From Gallionella sp. (GTDB lineage: Bacteria > Pseudomonadota > Gammaproteobacteria > Burkholderiales > Gallionellaceae), in assembly GCA_030645775.1 (NCBI GenBank), contig JAUSLX010000057.1:1-37030 (forward strand): DNA of 37,030 bases, read 5' to 3'. Under the pieces are notes generated by a model that was not told where the DNA came from, searched no databases, and was given only the letters and a program-made list of their open reading frames with translations. The first letter of the stretch is position 1; each line of letters starts with the position of its first letter. The position numbers and the translations under genes are program-made. Shown one piece after another: positions 25,797 through 35,565 of this stretch.

Positions 25797-26894
25797 TTAT
25801 AGATGTGGGGCAAGGTTGCGGCGCAGATACTCGTGAAAATGCAGCATGCCGTCCTCGGTGGGCGACTGGTAAGGGCCGTGTTCCTCGATGCCGCGCTGGT
25901 GCAGCGACTTGCGGCCCTGATGCATGCGCAAACAGATGATGTCGTCCTCGACAGCTGTTTCGTTGTAGGCCTTCTGTTCGGCTTCGACGTATTCGCGTTC
26001 GAACATCACGATGTCTTCCAGATAATAGAATTCGACGATGTTGGTGCAGGCTTCAGCGCCGCGGGGCACCAGCGTGCTGATGACCAGCGTGCCGGGATAC
26101 CATTCGACCATGATGTTCGGATAGTAGGTCAGCCAGATTGCGCCGTATTTCGGCAACTTGCCGCCGTGATAGCGCAACACTTGTTCCTGCCAGTCGCCAT
26201 AGGCTGCGCTGCCGACCTTTTTCAGCGCATTCTTGATGCCGACTGTCTGTACGCTGTACTGTTCGCCGAATTCCCACTGCAGGTCGTCGCAGTCGACAAA
26301 ATTGCCCAGGCCGGGGTGGAAAGGCACGACGTGGTAGTCCTCCAGATAGACTTCGATGAAAGTCTTCCAGTTGAAGGCATATTCGTCCACCTGCACGCGA
26401 TCCAGCATGTAGCCGGAAAAATCCAGATCCTGCATTACGCCGACATTGGCCAGGTCACGGGCGATATCGCGCTTGCCCGAGAACAGCATGCCGTTCCAGT
26501 TTTGCAGTGGCGATTTATTCAGATGCAAACAGGGATTTTCCGGGAAATGCGGGGCACCCAGCAACTCGCCGTCGGTCTTGTAAGTCCAGCGATGCAGCGG
26601 GCAGACGATGTGTTGCGCGTTGCCCCGGCCTTGCAGCATGGTGGCCTGACGATGGCGGCAGATATTGGAAAGTAATTCCACGCCATTCGGGTTGCGCACC
26701 AGCATTTGCGCTTCATCGCGCAGTACCTGATAGTCGCCCAGGCTGGGTACCATCAATTCATGGCCGACATAGTTGGGCCCGTGCTCGAACAGCACGCGCT
26801 GCTCCAGTTGCAGCACTTTGCTGTCGAAGTACCAGGCGAGTGGCGGTTGTACCTGAGCCGGGGTGAGTTGATTCAGTGTGGTGATATTGGACAT
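25797..26894 (-). CDS. Rieske non-haem iron oxygenase, alpha subunit type
   Basis: The Rieske [2Fe-2S] motif is present as CRH, 16 residues, CPLH (SNICRHRQATMLQ, VCPLHRWTYKTDG). The catalytic iron triad appears in the C-terminal domain (EDYHVVPFHPGLGNFVD, with a later Asp/Glu). Such enzymes hydroxylate aromatic or quaternary-amine substrates and need a reductase, none of which is nearby. The annotated ATG is 26894 (365 aa); a GTG six bases upstream is also possible. It is divergent from the isoprenoid operon. The substrate cannot be assigned. Confidence 0.88.
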   Translation of the reverse strand: MSNITTLNQLTPAQVQPPLAWYFDSKVLQLEQRVLFEHGPNYVGHELMVPSLGDYQVLRDEAQMLVRNPNGVELLSNICRHRQATMLQGRGNAQHIVCPLHRWTYKTDGELLGAPHFPENPCLHLNKSPLQNWNGMLFSGKRDIARDLANVGVMQDLDFSGYMLDRVQVDEYAFNWKTFIEVYLEDYHVVPFHPGLGNFVDCDDLQWEFGEQYSVQTVGIKNALKKVGSAAYGDWQEQVLRYHGGKLPKYGAIWLTYYPNIMVEWYPGTLVISTLVPRGAEACTNIVEFYYLEDIVMFEREYVEAEQKAYNETAVEDDIICLRMHQGRKSLHQRGIEEHGPYQSPTEDGMLHFHEYLRRNLAPHL

Positions 26895-26981
26895 ACCCAC
26901 ATCATCCTTACAAATAGTGAATACGTTTGTTACGGGAAAGGCCGCGATTTTCCCTTAAATCAGGGGGGAGGGCAACAAAAA

Positions 26982-27011
26982 TTGGCTCAGACAGGATGCG
27001 TTGGGTAAAAT
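26982..27011 (+). promoter_or_regulatory. Candidate promoter of xseB-ispA-dxs
   Basis: TTGGCT (26982-26987) and TAAAAT (27006-27011) with an 18-base spacer, about 28 bases before the xseB ATG. Confidence 0.45.
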
Positions 27012-27039
27012 GCCCTCCTTTCCTACGCAGAAGACTGAA

Positions 27040-27273
27040 ATGGCCGGAAAACCGCACAAACCACTGGGCTACGAGTCGGCAATGGTCGAGCTTGAGCAAA
27101 TTGTCGCCGATATGGAGGCGGGCAAGTTGTCGCTGGAAGACTCGCTGCTTGCCTATAAACGCGGTGCTGAACTGCTGACATTCTGTCGTGGCCGCCTTGA
27201 AGACGCGCAACAGCAGGTGCGCGTGCTGGAAGAGGGGATGCTTAAAGAGCTGCCGCTCAGCGAGGCGCTATGA
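27040..27273 (+). CDS. xseB: Exodeoxyribonuclease VII small subunit
   Basis: XseB (77 aa) partners XseA in exonuclease VII, which degrades single-stranded DNA. From ATG 27040 the product reads MAGKPHKPLGYESAMVELEQ and carries the family core IVADMEAGKLSLEDSLLAYK-RGAELLTFCRGRLEDAQQQV. The track start at 27001 would lie on the promoter. Its stop overlaps the ispA ATG. Confidence 0.95.
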   Translation: MAGKPHKPLGYESAMVELEQIVADMEAGKLSLEDSLLAYKRGAELLTFCRGRLEDAQQQVRVLEEGMLKELPLSEAL

Positions 27274-28163
27274 TGGCAGTCGATTTTGCAGGCTGGGCGG
27301 CTGCTCATCAGTCGCGCTTTGAAGAGGTGCTGCGCGGTTTGCTGCCGCAGCCCGAGGTGTCGCCGCAGCGTTTGCATCAGGCGATGCGCTATGCAGTGCT
27401 GGATGGCGGCAAACGGGTACGGCCCTTGCTGGCCTTTGCGGCGGGCGAATGGGTCGGGGCGGATGTGGCACGCGTCAATATCGCAGCGGCGGCGGTCGAG
27501 CTGATTCACGCCTATTCCCTGGTTCACGATGACATGCCGTGTATGGATGACGATGTGCTGCGCCGGGGCAAGCCGACCTGTCATGTGCAATACGACGAGG
27601 CGACCGCGTTACTGGTCGGCGACAGCCTGCAAACACTGGCTTTTCAGTTGTTAGCGGAGCGGCGCCTCAGCGATGATGGTCTGCAACAACTGGAGATGGT
27701 TAAATTACTGGCAGTGGCTTCCGGTTCACGCGGTATGGCAGGCGGACAGGCGATAGATCTGGATAGCGTCGGTCGTGCGTTAAGTCTGCCGGAACTGGAG
27801 AATATGCACATCCACAAGACAGGTGCATTGATTCGCGCCGCGATATTGCTCGGCGCACGCTGCGGAACCGTTTCGACAGAACACTTGGCCAGGCTGGATC
27901 ATTTTGGAAAATGCGTCGGGCTGGCGTTTCAGGTGGTGGATGATGTGCTTGATTTTGCGGCGGATACCGCCACGCTGGGCAAGACCGCAGGCAAGGATGC
28001 CGATAACGACAAACCGACTTATGTCACGTTGCTGGGCGTGCAGGCTGCGCGCAGCATGGCGCATGATCTGCACGCGGAAGCCGTGGAAACGCTGGCGGAA
28101 TTCGGCGATAAAGCGTTACGCCTGCGTGAACTCGCTGATTTCATCGTGTTAAGAAAGTTCTGA
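27270..28163 (+). CDS. ispA: Polyprenyl (farnesyl/geranylgeranyl) diphosphate synthase IspA
   Basis: IspA joins IPP units to DMAPP to make farnesyl diphosphate, the precursor of undecaprenyl phosphate, quinones and hopanoids. The 297-aa protein has GGKRVRPLL, the first Asp-rich motif as [21 protein letters not shown], the KTGALIRAA stretch and the second Asp motif [10 protein letters not shown]. It starts at an ATGATG overlapping the xseB stop and ends one base into dxs. Confidence 0.96.
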   Translation: MMAVDFAGWAAAHQSRFEEVLRGLLPQPEVSPQRLHQAMRYAVLDGGKRVRPLLAFAAGEWVGADVARVNIAAAAVELIHAYSLVHDDMPCMDDDVLRRGKPTCHVQYDEATALLVGDSLQTLAFQLLAERRLSDDGLQQLEMVKLLAVASGSRGMAGGQAIDLDSVGRALSLPELENMHIHKTGALIRAAILLGARCGTVSTEHLARLDHFGKCVGLAFQVVDDVLDFAADTATLGKTAGKDADNDKPTYVTLLGVQAARSMAHDLHAEAVETLAEFGDKALRLRELADFIVLRKF

Positions 28164-30007
28164 TGTACTCTTTGCTCAATACCATCAACACCCCTGAAGA
28201 TTTACGCAAGCTGACGCGCGAGAGACTGCCGCAGCTGGCTCAGGAATTGCGCGAGTTTCTGGTCGAGTCAGTCAGTAAAACCGGCGGGCATTTGTCTTCC
28301 AACCTCGGTACGGTTGAATTGACCATTGCCCTGCACTACATCTACGACACGCCGGAAGACAGGCTGGTGTGGGATGTGGGGCATCAGACCTACGCGCATA
28401 AAATTCTCACCGGACGACGTCAGGCGATGAACACCCTGCGCATGGCGGGCGGCATTGCCGGATTCCCCAAACGCGATGAAAGCCCTTACGATACCTTCGG
28501 TACCGGGCATTCCAGCACCTCGATTTCGGCGGCATTGGGTATGGCGGTGGCGGCGCAGCTGGCAGGCTCCGAGCGGCGAGCGGTGGCGATCATCGGCGAT
28601 GGTGCGATGACCGGCGGTATGGCGTTTGAGGCGCTCAACAACGCGGGGGCGATGGATGCCAATCTGCTGGTGATACTCAACGATAACGACATGTCCATCT
28701 CGCGACCGGTTGGCGCGCTGAACAATTATCTGGCACGTCTGATGTCGGGACGTTTTTATGCGGCGATGCGGCGCGGCAGCGAGAAGGTGCTCAAGGGCAT
28801 GCCGCCAGTGCTGGAATTCGCCAAGCGTGCCGAAGAACACGTTAAGGGGATGGTGACGCCGAGCACGATGTTCGAGGAGTTTGGTTTTAATTATATCGGC
28901 CCGGTCGACGGGCATGATCTGGATGCGCTGCTGGATACGCTGGGAAATATTCGGGAGCTCGAAGGCCCGCAGTTCCTGCATGTGGTCACGCAAAAGGGCA
29001 AGGGCTACGCGCTGGCGGAAGAAGACTGCCTGTTGTATCACGGCGTGAGCAAGTTCGACCGGGGTAACGGCATCGTGCAAAAGCAGGCCGGGAAACCCAC
29101 CTATACTCAAGTTTTCGGGCAATGGTTGTGCGATATCGCCGCTCAGGATCAACGTGTGGTCGGCATCACGCCCGCGATGTGTGATGGCTCAGGTATGCAA
29201 CAATTCGCAGAAAAATTCCCGGCGCGCTATTTCGATGTGGGCATCGCCGAGCAGCACGCGCTGACCTTCGCCGCAGGGCTGGCCTGTGATGGCTACAAGC
29301 CGGTGGTGGCCATCTATTCGACTTTTCTGCAACGCGCATACGACCAGCTGATCCACGATATCGCGATACAGAATCTGCCGGTGGTCCTGGCGATAGATCG
29401 CGGCGGGCTGGTGGGGGCGGATGGTGCGACCCATGCGGGCAGCTTTGATTTGTCTTATCTGCGTTGCATCCCGAATATGACCGTAATGACGCCCGGCGAC
29501 GAAAACGAATGCCGCCAGATGCTGTACACCGCAATCACGCTGGATACGCCGAGTGCGGTGCGTTATCCGCGCGGCATGGGGCCGGGCGTGACGGTATGCA
29601 GCGAAATGCAGGCCTTGCCGGTGGGCAAGGGAGAGTTGCGGCGCACCGGCAAGCGGGTGGCGATACTGGCTTTCGGTTCCATGCTGGCACCCGCTCTGCT
29701 GGCCGCCGAGCAGCTGGATGCGACTGTGGTGAACATGCGTTTCGTCAAGCCGCTGGATGCCGAGCTGGTATTGCGCATGGCGCGCGAGCATGAGTTGCTG
29801 GTTACGGTGGAAGAAAATACCGTACAGGGCGGGGCGGGCAGCGCGGTCGCGGAATGCCTGATGGAGTGCGGTATCGCGATACCGCTATTGCAACTGGGTT
29901 TGCCGGATAAATTCATCGAACAGGGTGAGCATGCGCAGATGCTGGCAGACTGCGGGCTGGATGCCGCCGGGCTGGTTGTTGCAATAAACAGCAAATTAAC
30001 CAAGTAA
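28163..30007 (+). CDS. dxs: 1-deoxy-D-xylulose-5-phosphate synthase Dxs
   Basis: Dxs (614 aa) condenses pyruvate and glyceraldehyde-3-phosphate in the first step of the MEP isoprenoid pathway, using thiamine diphosphate. It shows [19 protein letters not shown], the TPP motif [18 protein letters not shown] and [23 protein letters not shown] and the transketolase C-terminal domain ([18 protein letters not shown]). Its ATG overlaps the ispA TGA by one base (TGATG). Together xseB-ispA-dxs form a single coupled unit. Confidence 0.97.
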   Translation: MYSLLNTINTPEDLRKLTRERLPQLAQELREFLVESVSKTGGHLSSNLGTVELTIALHYIYDTPEDRLVWDVGHQTYAHKILTGRRQAMNTLRMAGGIAGFPKRDESPYDTFGTGHSSTSISAALGMAVAAQLAGSERRAVAIIGDGAMTGGMAFEALNNAGAMDANLLVILNDNDMSISRPVGALNNYLARLMSGRFYAAMRRGSEKVLKGMPPVLEFAKRAEEHVKGMVTPSTMFEEFGFNYIGPVDGHDLDALLDTLGNIRELEGPQFLHVVTQKGKGYALAEEDCLLYHGVSKFDRGNGIVQKQAGKPTYTQVFGQWLCDIAAQDQRVVGITPAMCDGSGMQQFAEKFPARYFDVGIAEQHALTFAAGLACDGYKPVVAIYSTFLQRAYDQLIHDIAIQNLPVVLAIDRGGLVGADGATHAGSFDLSYLRCIPNMTVMTPGDENECRQMLYTAITLDTPSAVRYPRGMGPGVTVCSEMQALPVGKGELRRTGKRVAILAFGSMLAPALLAAEQLDATVVNMRFVKPLDAELVLRMAREHELLVTVEENTVQGGAGSAVAECLMECGIAIPLLQLGLPDKFIEQGEHAQMLADCGLDAAGLVVAINSKLTK

Positions 30008-30062
30008 TCTTGTCGGGATTGGTTATAATCCCGCCTACCCGTAATTTGATAGAAAGCACACC

Positions 30063-30860
30063 ATGAATACACATAAATCCATTGCCGATGTACAAAACTC
30101 GGCTGATTTGCGCCAGATAGCGATCAACCGGGTGGGTATCAAAGGCATTCGTCATCCTGTCAAGGTTCAGGATAAGAGCGTCGGCGTGCAGCACACCATA
30201 GCGACTTTTAACATGTATGTGCACCTGCCGCACAATTTCAAAGGCACACACATGTCGCGCTTTGTCGAGATACTCAATCGGCATGAACGTGAAATTTCCG
30301 TGGAATCATTTGAGAAAATCCTGCGCGAAATGGTGGTGTTGCTGGAAGCACAATCCGGCTATATCGAGATGAATTTTCCGTATTTCGTCAACAAGACCGC
30401 GCCCATATCCGGCGTGCAAAGCCTGCTCGATTATGATGTGACACTGATCGGGGAAATGAAAGACGGCGACGCGCATGTGACCATGAAGGTATTGGTGCCG
30501 GTGACCAGCCTGTGCCCCTGCTCGAAGAAGATTTCCGAGCGCGGCGCGCACAACCAGCGCTCACATGTGACCATCACCTTGCGCACCAACAGCTTCGTCT
30601 GGATTGAAGAGGTGGTGGATATCGCCGAGAAGCAGGCTTCGTGTGAGCTTTATGGTTTGCTGAAACGCCCCGATGAAAAATATGTTACCGAGCGCGCCTA
30701 TGACAACCCCAAGTTTGTCGAAGACATGGTGCGTGACGTGGCTGCGGTGCTCAATGCGGATGATCGTATCGATGCCTATATCATCGAATCGGAAAACTTT
30801 GAATCCATCCACAATCACTCGGCCTATGCGCTGATCGAACGGGATAAAACCAGGGATTAG
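30063..30860 (+). CDS. folE2: GTP cyclohydrolase FolE2 (type IB)
   Basis: FolE2 converts GTP to dihydroneopterin triphosphate, opening folate biosynthesis and feeding preQ0/queuosine synthesis. The 265-aa protein shows [27 protein letters not shown], and the metal-site motif [12 protein letters not shown] with the catalytic Cys. FolE2 tolerates metals other than zinc. A TATAAT (30024-30029) lies shortly upstream, suggesting its own promoter, though the -35 is weak. Confidence 0.96.
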   Translation: MNTHKSIADVQNSADLRQIAINRVGIKGIRHPVKVQDKSVGVQHTIATFNMYVHLPHNFKGTHMSRFVEILNRHEREISVESFEKILREMVVLLEAQSGYIEMNFPYFVNKTAPISGVQSLLDYDVTLIGEMKDGDAHVTMKVLVPVTSLCPCSKKISERGAHNQRSHVTITLRTNSFVWIEEVVDIAEKQASCELYGLLKRPDEKYVTERAYDNPKFVEDMVRDVAAVLNADDRIDAYIIESENFESIHNHSAYALIERDKTRD

Positions 30861-30913
30861 TCACTTACAGGTTTAATGATGTCAAAACGTGACAAGATTT
30901 GTGTTTTTCGTAG

Positions 30914-30976
30914 GTCGGGATTTATCCCGACAAGACGTGTTGAATGAAGCAAAAACGCCGGGATAAATCCCGACAA
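30914..30976. repeat. Pair of GGGATTTATCCC-type hairpins after folE2
   Basis: GTCGGGA-TTTA-TCCCGAC (30914-30931) is followed about 30 bases later by CGGGATAAATCCCG (30959-30972), each followed by ACAAG. This is a typical dispersed intergenic repeat arrangement. The rest of the 205-base gap (30861-31065) has no visible gene. Confidence 0.7.
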
Positions 30977-31065
30977 GTTTGGTTCCGGCTTGTCCGGCTT
31001 AGGGGTTTATAAGCTGTGTCTCCTGAGCGGTTAACACGGCTACACAAGATTTATAAATACCGGCG

Positions 31066-31359
31066 GTGAATATCAATATCGACAATGCGGACGACAGCCC
31101 GGTTATAACCTGTGCTTCATGCAAGGCATGCTGTTGCCGGCTGGAAGTGATGCTGATGGGTGACGACAATGTCCCGCCCGAATTAACGGAACGGGATCGC
31201 TGGGGTGGGTGGATCATGGCGCGTCTCGACGACGGCTGGTGCTCGGCTCTGGACAGGCGCACCCTGCTGTGTACGATTTATGCGCACCGCCCGATGATCT
31301 GTCGTGAATATCAGGCGGGCGACAGCGATTGCATTGAAGAAAGACGCCTGCACAATTAA
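31066..31359 (+). CDS. YkgJ-family cysteine-cluster protein
   Basis: The 97-aa product has the family pattern C-x2-C-x2-CCC (CASCKACCC), then WCSALDRRTLLCTIYAHRP, MICREYQAGDSDC. The cysteines probably bind zinc or an iron-sulfur cluster; function unknown. The start is a GTG at 31066 with only a weak site (GGCGG), and the true start may differ. Confidence 0.82.
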   Translation: MNINIDNADDSPVITCASCKACCCRLEVMLMGDDNVPPELTERDRWGGWIMARLDDGWCSALDRRTLLCTIYAHRPMICREYQAGDSDCIEERRLHN

Positions 31360-31425
31360 CAAGGCATACACCTGCGCACGTTGGCACTTTACGGCGGCTC
31401 ATCCGGTATTTCTCAGGTTATGGAT

Positions 31426-31737
31426 ATGACAAGTTTGCTTTTTATGCTGGCGTTAGCCGCGCTGGCCTGGTTCTGGTTCGACAGTTTACGTGCCCTTGAA
31501 GTCGCACGGAGCGGAGGGAAACAGGCCTGTAGTGACGCGCAAGTGCAGTTTCTTGACGACACGGTCGCCAGCATCGCACTGACACTGGCGCGCGACAAGT
31601 ACGGACGCCGTGTGCTGCGCCGTACCTATCGTTTTGAATTCAGTGAAACCGGCAACACCCGGCTTGAAGGGCAATTGATTCTGCTCGGCGATAAGATCGA
31701 GTCGGTCATGATGGAGCCTTACCAAATAGTGCCTTGA
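31426..31737 (+). CDS. DUF3301 membrane-anchored protein
   Basis: From ATG 31426 (AGG eight bases upstream) the product is 103 aa: an N-terminal helix (SLLFMLALAALAWFWFDSL) with the family motif ALEVARSGGKQACS, then LDDTVASIALTLARDKYGR, LRRTYRFEFSETGNTRLEG. DUF3301 proteins are small proteobacterial proteins of unknown function. ATG 31420 is an alternative but has its site too close. Convergent with the next gene, gap 11 bases. Confidence 0.82.
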   Translation: MTSLLFMLALAALAWFWFDSLRALEVARSGGKQACSDAQVQFLDDTVASIALTLARDKYGRRVLRRTYRFEFSETGNTRLEGQLILLGDKIESVMMEPYQIVP

Positions 31738-31748
31738 ACAGGGGCGAC

Positions 31749-32048
31749 TCAGGCCTTGATATTCAGCAGCGTTCCCAGCATGGCGTTGTTGGTCTTGAAT
31801 ACCGACAGATTGGCCAGATAGCTGTTTTTGGCTTGCAATTGCTGCACCATATCCGTTTCCAGTTCGACACTGCTGCCAGCGCTCTCGCTGATCCGCGCAA
31901 GCGTGCCGCCTTCAGTTACCGTACTTTGCAACACTTCCTGACGCTTAAACCCCTGAGTATTGAAATTGGCGATATTGTGCGCAGACGCTTGCAAGCGAGT
32001 TTGCGCTGCATTCATGCCGGAGAGCGCAATGGATGAAATAACGTTCAT
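31749..32048 (-). CDS. Miniature flagellar-rod-type protein
   Basis: The 99-aa product (ATG 32048) keeps the two terminal coiled-coil elements of flagellar rod/hook proteins: N-terminal SSIALSGMNAAQTRLQASAH then NIANFNTQGFKR, and C-terminal ETDMVQQLQAKNSYLANLSV then FKTNNAMLGTLL. The middle domain is absent. No other flagellar gene is in the window. It could be an orphan rod paralogue or a standalone adaptor. No clear ribosome binding site is seen. Confidence 0.75.
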   Translation of the reverse strand: MNVISSIALSGMNAAQTRLQASAHNIANFNTQGFKRQEVLQSTVTEGGTLARISESAGSSVELETDMVQQLQAKNSYLANLSVFKTNNAMLGTLLNIKA

Positions 32049-32166
32049 ATTCGTATTTGGAAACTGTTCGATTGAAGTGGGCAGTATATAGGATGGCATG
32101 ATTCGGATGTTGCCAGTCTCATTAATCTATTTTGTTCGTATTTTCGTGTGCTAAGGTATCCCTGTT

Positions 32167-33009
32167 TTATTCGCTTTCCAGTTTGTCGGAAGGTGTGAAT
32201 GACCAAGTGCGGGTGATGGTCAGGATGTCCACGTCTTTGGTGATGCTGGGGGGGAGCGGGGAAAAAGGCCCGGCGAGTTTGACGATGCGCATCGCTGCCG
32301 CATCCAGAATGCGATGCCCGGAAGAACGGCTGACTTCGATGTTTTCGATGCTGCCATCCGCATTGATTGAGACGCTGAGCTGTAATTTTCCATAAAGTTG
32401 TTCGCGCCGTGCCTGTTCCGGGTAGTTCAGGTTGCCGATGCGTTCCACCTTGACGCGCCAGTCCTCAATATATTGCGCAAAACGGTATTCCTGGGTGCGT
32501 GCGCCAATAAATTTCCGGCGCGGAAGTTTTTGATAAAAATCATTGTTTTTATTGATCTGTGCTTCCAGTCGGGCTATTTCCAGGCTGCGCTGTACCAGAT
32601 CGTCGGCGGTGTCACCGTTTTGCTGTTTTTTGGGTTGCGGTTGATCCAACTGGTAACTGCTCTTCAGCGCGGTCAGCACGCGTTTGGATTCTTCTTCCAG
32701 ATGCGCAACTTGCCTGTTAGCTTGCTCAGGGGTGATCCGGCTGTAGTCGTCGCTATTCAGCATGCTCTTGGCCTGACGGTCTTGTTCTGTATTGCCGCCG
32801 CCGTCCAGATTGGCCTGCGCCAGTGCGTCGGCCTGGAGAGGGCGGGATTTCGACTTGCTGTTGACCAGCACTACATGCAGCGGTTGCATGATGTCCGCCG
32901 CACTGCGCGGCTCGGGCAATACCAGTGTAACGCCAAACATGGCGAAGCCATGTACTGCAATGGAAAAAGCCATCGCCAGTGAAATGCCCGATTTCAGCGT
33001 GTCTAGCAA
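32167..33009 (-). CDS. TonB-like protein
   Basis: The 280-aa product has an N-terminal membrane helix (GISLAMAFSIAVHGFAMFGV), a charged, Gln-rich middle (residues ~85-165) with coiled-coil character, and a TonB-type C-terminal domain: YPEQARREQLYGKLQLSVSI, SIENIEVSRSSGHRILDAAA. TonB passes energy from ExbBD to outer-membrane receptors; ExbB and ExbD are not nearby. The start is TTG 33009 with GGGGA at good spacing, overlapping the RNB gene's stop by 7 bases. Confidence 0.85.
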   Translation of the reverse strand: MLDTLKSGISLAMAFSIAVHGFAMFGVTLVLPEPRSAADIMQPLHVVLVNSKSKSRPLQADALAQANLDGGGNTEQDRQAKSMLNSDDYSRITPEQANRQVAHLEEESKRVLTALKSSYQLDQPQPKKQQNGDTADDLVQRSLEIARLEAQINKNNDFYQKLPRRKFIGARTQEYRFAQYIEDWRVKVERIGNLNYPEQARREQLYGKLQLSVSINADGSIENIEVSRSSGHRILDAAAMRIVKLAGPFSPLPPSITKDVDILTITRTWSFTPSDKLESE

Positions 33010-34976
33010 GTAGTTTCCCCGACGGCGGCCACCGTCGTTTCAACGGCTCCGCTCGTCTCGGCAGATGTTTGTTCCACTTCCGCAGCTTCCTCGGCATCTT
33101 CTTCGGTTTCGATGCCATCGCCGGTGGCGAGTGTGGCGACATAGCGTGTCAACACGGATAAATCAAGCAGGTCGATTCCGGTGACGGCGAGCTGCACGCG
33201 GGTATGGGCAGGCAGTTGTTCCGGCAGAGACGGCGCACGAAATACCAGCGGAATCTCGGTCATTTTCACCAGATTTTCGCGGATAACAGTGGCCGTAATG
33301 AGCAGGGGCGATTCATGAATCGCCTGCTCCTGTTGCAGCCAGCGCAAACACCAGTAACGCTCCATGTTGCGCTGGAAATCGTTATAAATGCCATACATGG
33401 TGTCGAAGTCGCGCAGGATGGTGTACAGCCCGGTGTCGTTCTTCGGATATGGCGCTTCCTTGTCATGCAGCATGGCGATGATCTGGCGCTGATTCACCAT
33501 GTCCACATAGCGGCGCAGCGGTGAACTGGACCACATATATTGCTCCACGCCCAGCCCCTGATGGGGCGCTGCAACGGTACTCATCCTGACCTTGCCGCCC
33601 TGCTGGGTGCGGTAGATGCCGGGAAAACCATGCTCTGCAAGATGCTTGCCCCATTCGCAATTAACCAGAATCATCAACTCGGACACGACCTTGTCGATTG
33701 GCGAGCCGCGTCTGCGGTTAGTGATGCTGACGTGATTGTTATCGATGTGGAAGTTGTAGTCCACCTGAGTGTTGTTGTCCGCCTTGCCCCGAGCGGATTC
33801 CATCTTCTGAACCAGATGCCAGAGCAGGGTCAACTCATTGGCATAAGGGTAGTCGAGCTTTCCTTCGGCCAGCGTTGCTTCGTTGAACAGCGGTTCCAGC
33901 GTGTCATGGCGCAGATTGGCCGCAATATGCACGCGTTCGACGCGGCTCTCATAGTTGAGTATGGCCAGCGTGTCTGCCTCGACTTCGATATACATCGACA
34001 GAGCGGGGCAGACGCGGTCAGCTGTCAGCGTGAAAGCTTCTACCACGCTGTCCGGCAGCATGGTGATTTTTCCGCCCGGCATATACACCGTGGAAAGCCG
34101 TGAGGCGGCGAGTTTGTCGCCCTCCGAATCGCGCGGCATGCCCAGCGCGGGCGCGGCTATATGTACGCCGATACGCCAGTTGTCGTTAGTTTGTTTTTCC
34201 ACCGAGAAGGCATCGTCGATTTCCGTCGTGGCTGCATCGTCTATGCTGAAGGCATTACTCGCTCCCATGGGCAATTCGTCCCAGGCGCTCAATGCTATGG
34301 GTGGAAAGCCGATGCCTTTGGGGAAATTCTCAAACAGAAATTTTTGCAGATGGTAATCCTGCGTGGAAGGCAGTGCGCCGCAACGGTGTAACAGGTGCAC
34401 GGCGGAAATATGCGTGGCGGCACAGGCGGCTTCCAGCGCCTTGACTTCGAGGGTGTTGCGATCCGGGTTGTAGAGCAGTGGGTTGATGTGAGCGGCGAAC
34501 TCGGCGGGCAATTCGAAATTGATGAGCTGTTCCGTATAACGTGTTTGCAGTTCCAGCGCCAGACGTTTTTTTTCGGCGCCCGCGAGGGCCGCTTTCAGTA
34601 TTTCCGGCGGCGCGGCGCGATAGCGGCCTTTGCCTTTCTTGTGGAAATAGACCGGCGCACCCTGCAGGCGTATCAGTGCGGCAGCCGCTTCCAGCGAACT
34701 CGGCTTGTGCCCGTAATATTCCGTGGCGATTTGTTCGAAGCCAAATTCTTCCGGCGGGCAGCATTCCCACAGGAATTCCACCTCGATGTCGGCTGCCAGT
34801 GCCTCGGCCTGAGGGATAAAGTCTGCCATCTCCGGTTGGGTGAAGTGCAGCATCACGTTGGCCGCCTTGATCTTGCTGCGTTTGCCGGACAGACTTTCGA
34901 TCTGTAGCGAGGTAGTATTGTCGGTCATGATGCTGCCGACCTTAAAACTGCCGTCTTCTTCGTAAAGGATATTCAT
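33003..34976 (-). CDS. RNB-domain exoribonuclease (RNase II/R family)
   Basis: I start at ATG 34976 (MNILYEEDGSFKVGSIMTDN, 657 aa); the 50 extra track residues read back through intergenic sequence. The RNB catalytic site shows FSIDDAATTEIDDAFSV and the C-terminal SSPLRRYVDMVNQRQIIAML. The N-terminus (FKVGSIMTD, SKIKAANVMLHF) is not a classical cold-shock domain and the C-terminal S1 region is poorly conserved, ending in a Glu/Ala-rich tail (EEDAEEAAEVE). Such enzymes degrade RNA 3' to 5'. It overlaps tonB, a coupling conserved in some betaproteobacteria as far as I recall. Confidence 0.9.
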   Translation of the reverse strand: MNILYEEDGSFKVGSIMTDNTTSLQIESLSGKRSKIKAANVMLHFTQPEMADFIPQAEALAADIEVEFLWECCPPEEFGFEQIATEYYGHKPSSLEAAAALIRLQGAPVYFHKKGKGRYRAAPPEILKAALAGAEKKRLALELQTRYTEQLINFELPAEFAAHINPLLYNPDRNTLEVKALEAACAATHISAVHLLHRCGALPSTQDYHLQKFLFENFPKGIGFPPIALSAWDELPMGASNAFSIDDAATTEIDDAFSVEKQTNDNWRIGVHIAAPALGMPRDSEGDKLAASRLSTVYMPGGKITMLPDSVVEAFTLTADRVCPALSMYIEVEADTLAILNYESRVERVHIAANLRHDTLEPLFNEATLAEGKLDYPYANELTLLWHLVQKMESARGKADNNTQVDYNFHIDNNHVSITNRRRGSPIDKVVSELMILVNCEWGKHLAEHGFPGIYRTQQGGKVRMSTVAAPHQGLGVEQYMWSSSPLRRYVDMVNQRQIIAMLHDKEAPYPKNDTGLYTILRDFDTMYGIYNDFQRNMERYWCLRWLQQEQAIHESPLLITATVIRENLVKMTEIPLVFRAPSLPEQLPAHTRVQLAVTGIDLLDLSVLTRYVATLATGDGIETEEDAEEAAEVEQTSAETSGAVETTVAAVGETTC

Positions 34977-35060
34977 GGATGCGTGCGAAAAAAATTGGCA
35001 CGAATTATAACAGTTCAGCCTCGTCGGCGTGGTTTGCCACGGCCAACAAAAAAGCACAAT

Positions 35061-35084
35061 AAAAAAGCCGACTTGCATCGGCTT
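35061..35084 (-). terminator. Terminator of the cytochrome c gene
   Basis: On the minus strand AAGCCGA-TGCAAG-TCGGCTT is followed by a T-run, about 20 bases after the cytochrome stop. Confidence 0.85.
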
Positions 35085-35104
35085 GTTGTGAGGCGGGAAC
35101 AGTC

Positions 35105-35425
35105 TTACTTCTGGCTCAGTACCCATTTCACGAGTGTCTTGATGCTCTCGTCACTGACTGACTGTGGTGTGGGAGGCATAGGCATGCCGCCGAAAGAGCC
35201 CTTTCCACCATTGCGCACCTTGGCTTCCATTTTGGCCTGAGCGTCCTTGTCGTCCTTGTACTTGGCGGCGACATCTTTCATGGATGGGCCGACAGATTTG
35301 CTGGCTACAGCATGGCAGGCGGCGCAATTGCTTTTCTTGAATAGTGCTTCGCCGTCATCCGCTGCAAAGGCGGAGGCGGAAACAGACAGGGCAGCGGTTA
35401 AAGCGATGACATAACGAAGTTTCAT
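35105..35425 (-). CDS. Small c-type cytochrome (c551/c552 class)
   Basis: From ATG 35425 (GGGAG seven bases upstream) the product is 106 aa with a signal peptide (MKLRYVIALTAALSVSASAFA). The mature protein starts ADDGEALFKKS and has one haem site, CAACH, plus the distal Met in GGMPMPPTPQ. Length and motif fit periplasmic class I electron carriers such as c551/c552. It is monocistronic, bounded by its own terminator. The redox partner is unknown. Confidence 0.93.
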   Translation of the reverse strand: MKLRYVIALTAALSVSASAFAADDGEALFKKSNCAACHAVASKSVGPSMKDVAAKYKDDKDAQAKMEAKVRNGGKGSFGGMPMPPTPQSVSDESIKTLVKWVLSQK

Positions 35426-35565
35426 AACGGTCTCCCATGGTAAAAAAACAATGTGCGAATTGTACACTTAACAATCTTTTAATAAAGCTGCGCGCCACAT
35501 AGATGCCGACATAGACCCCTTATCCTGTGCATGGTTCCGTGAATGACACGCAACAAGGCTTGGCG

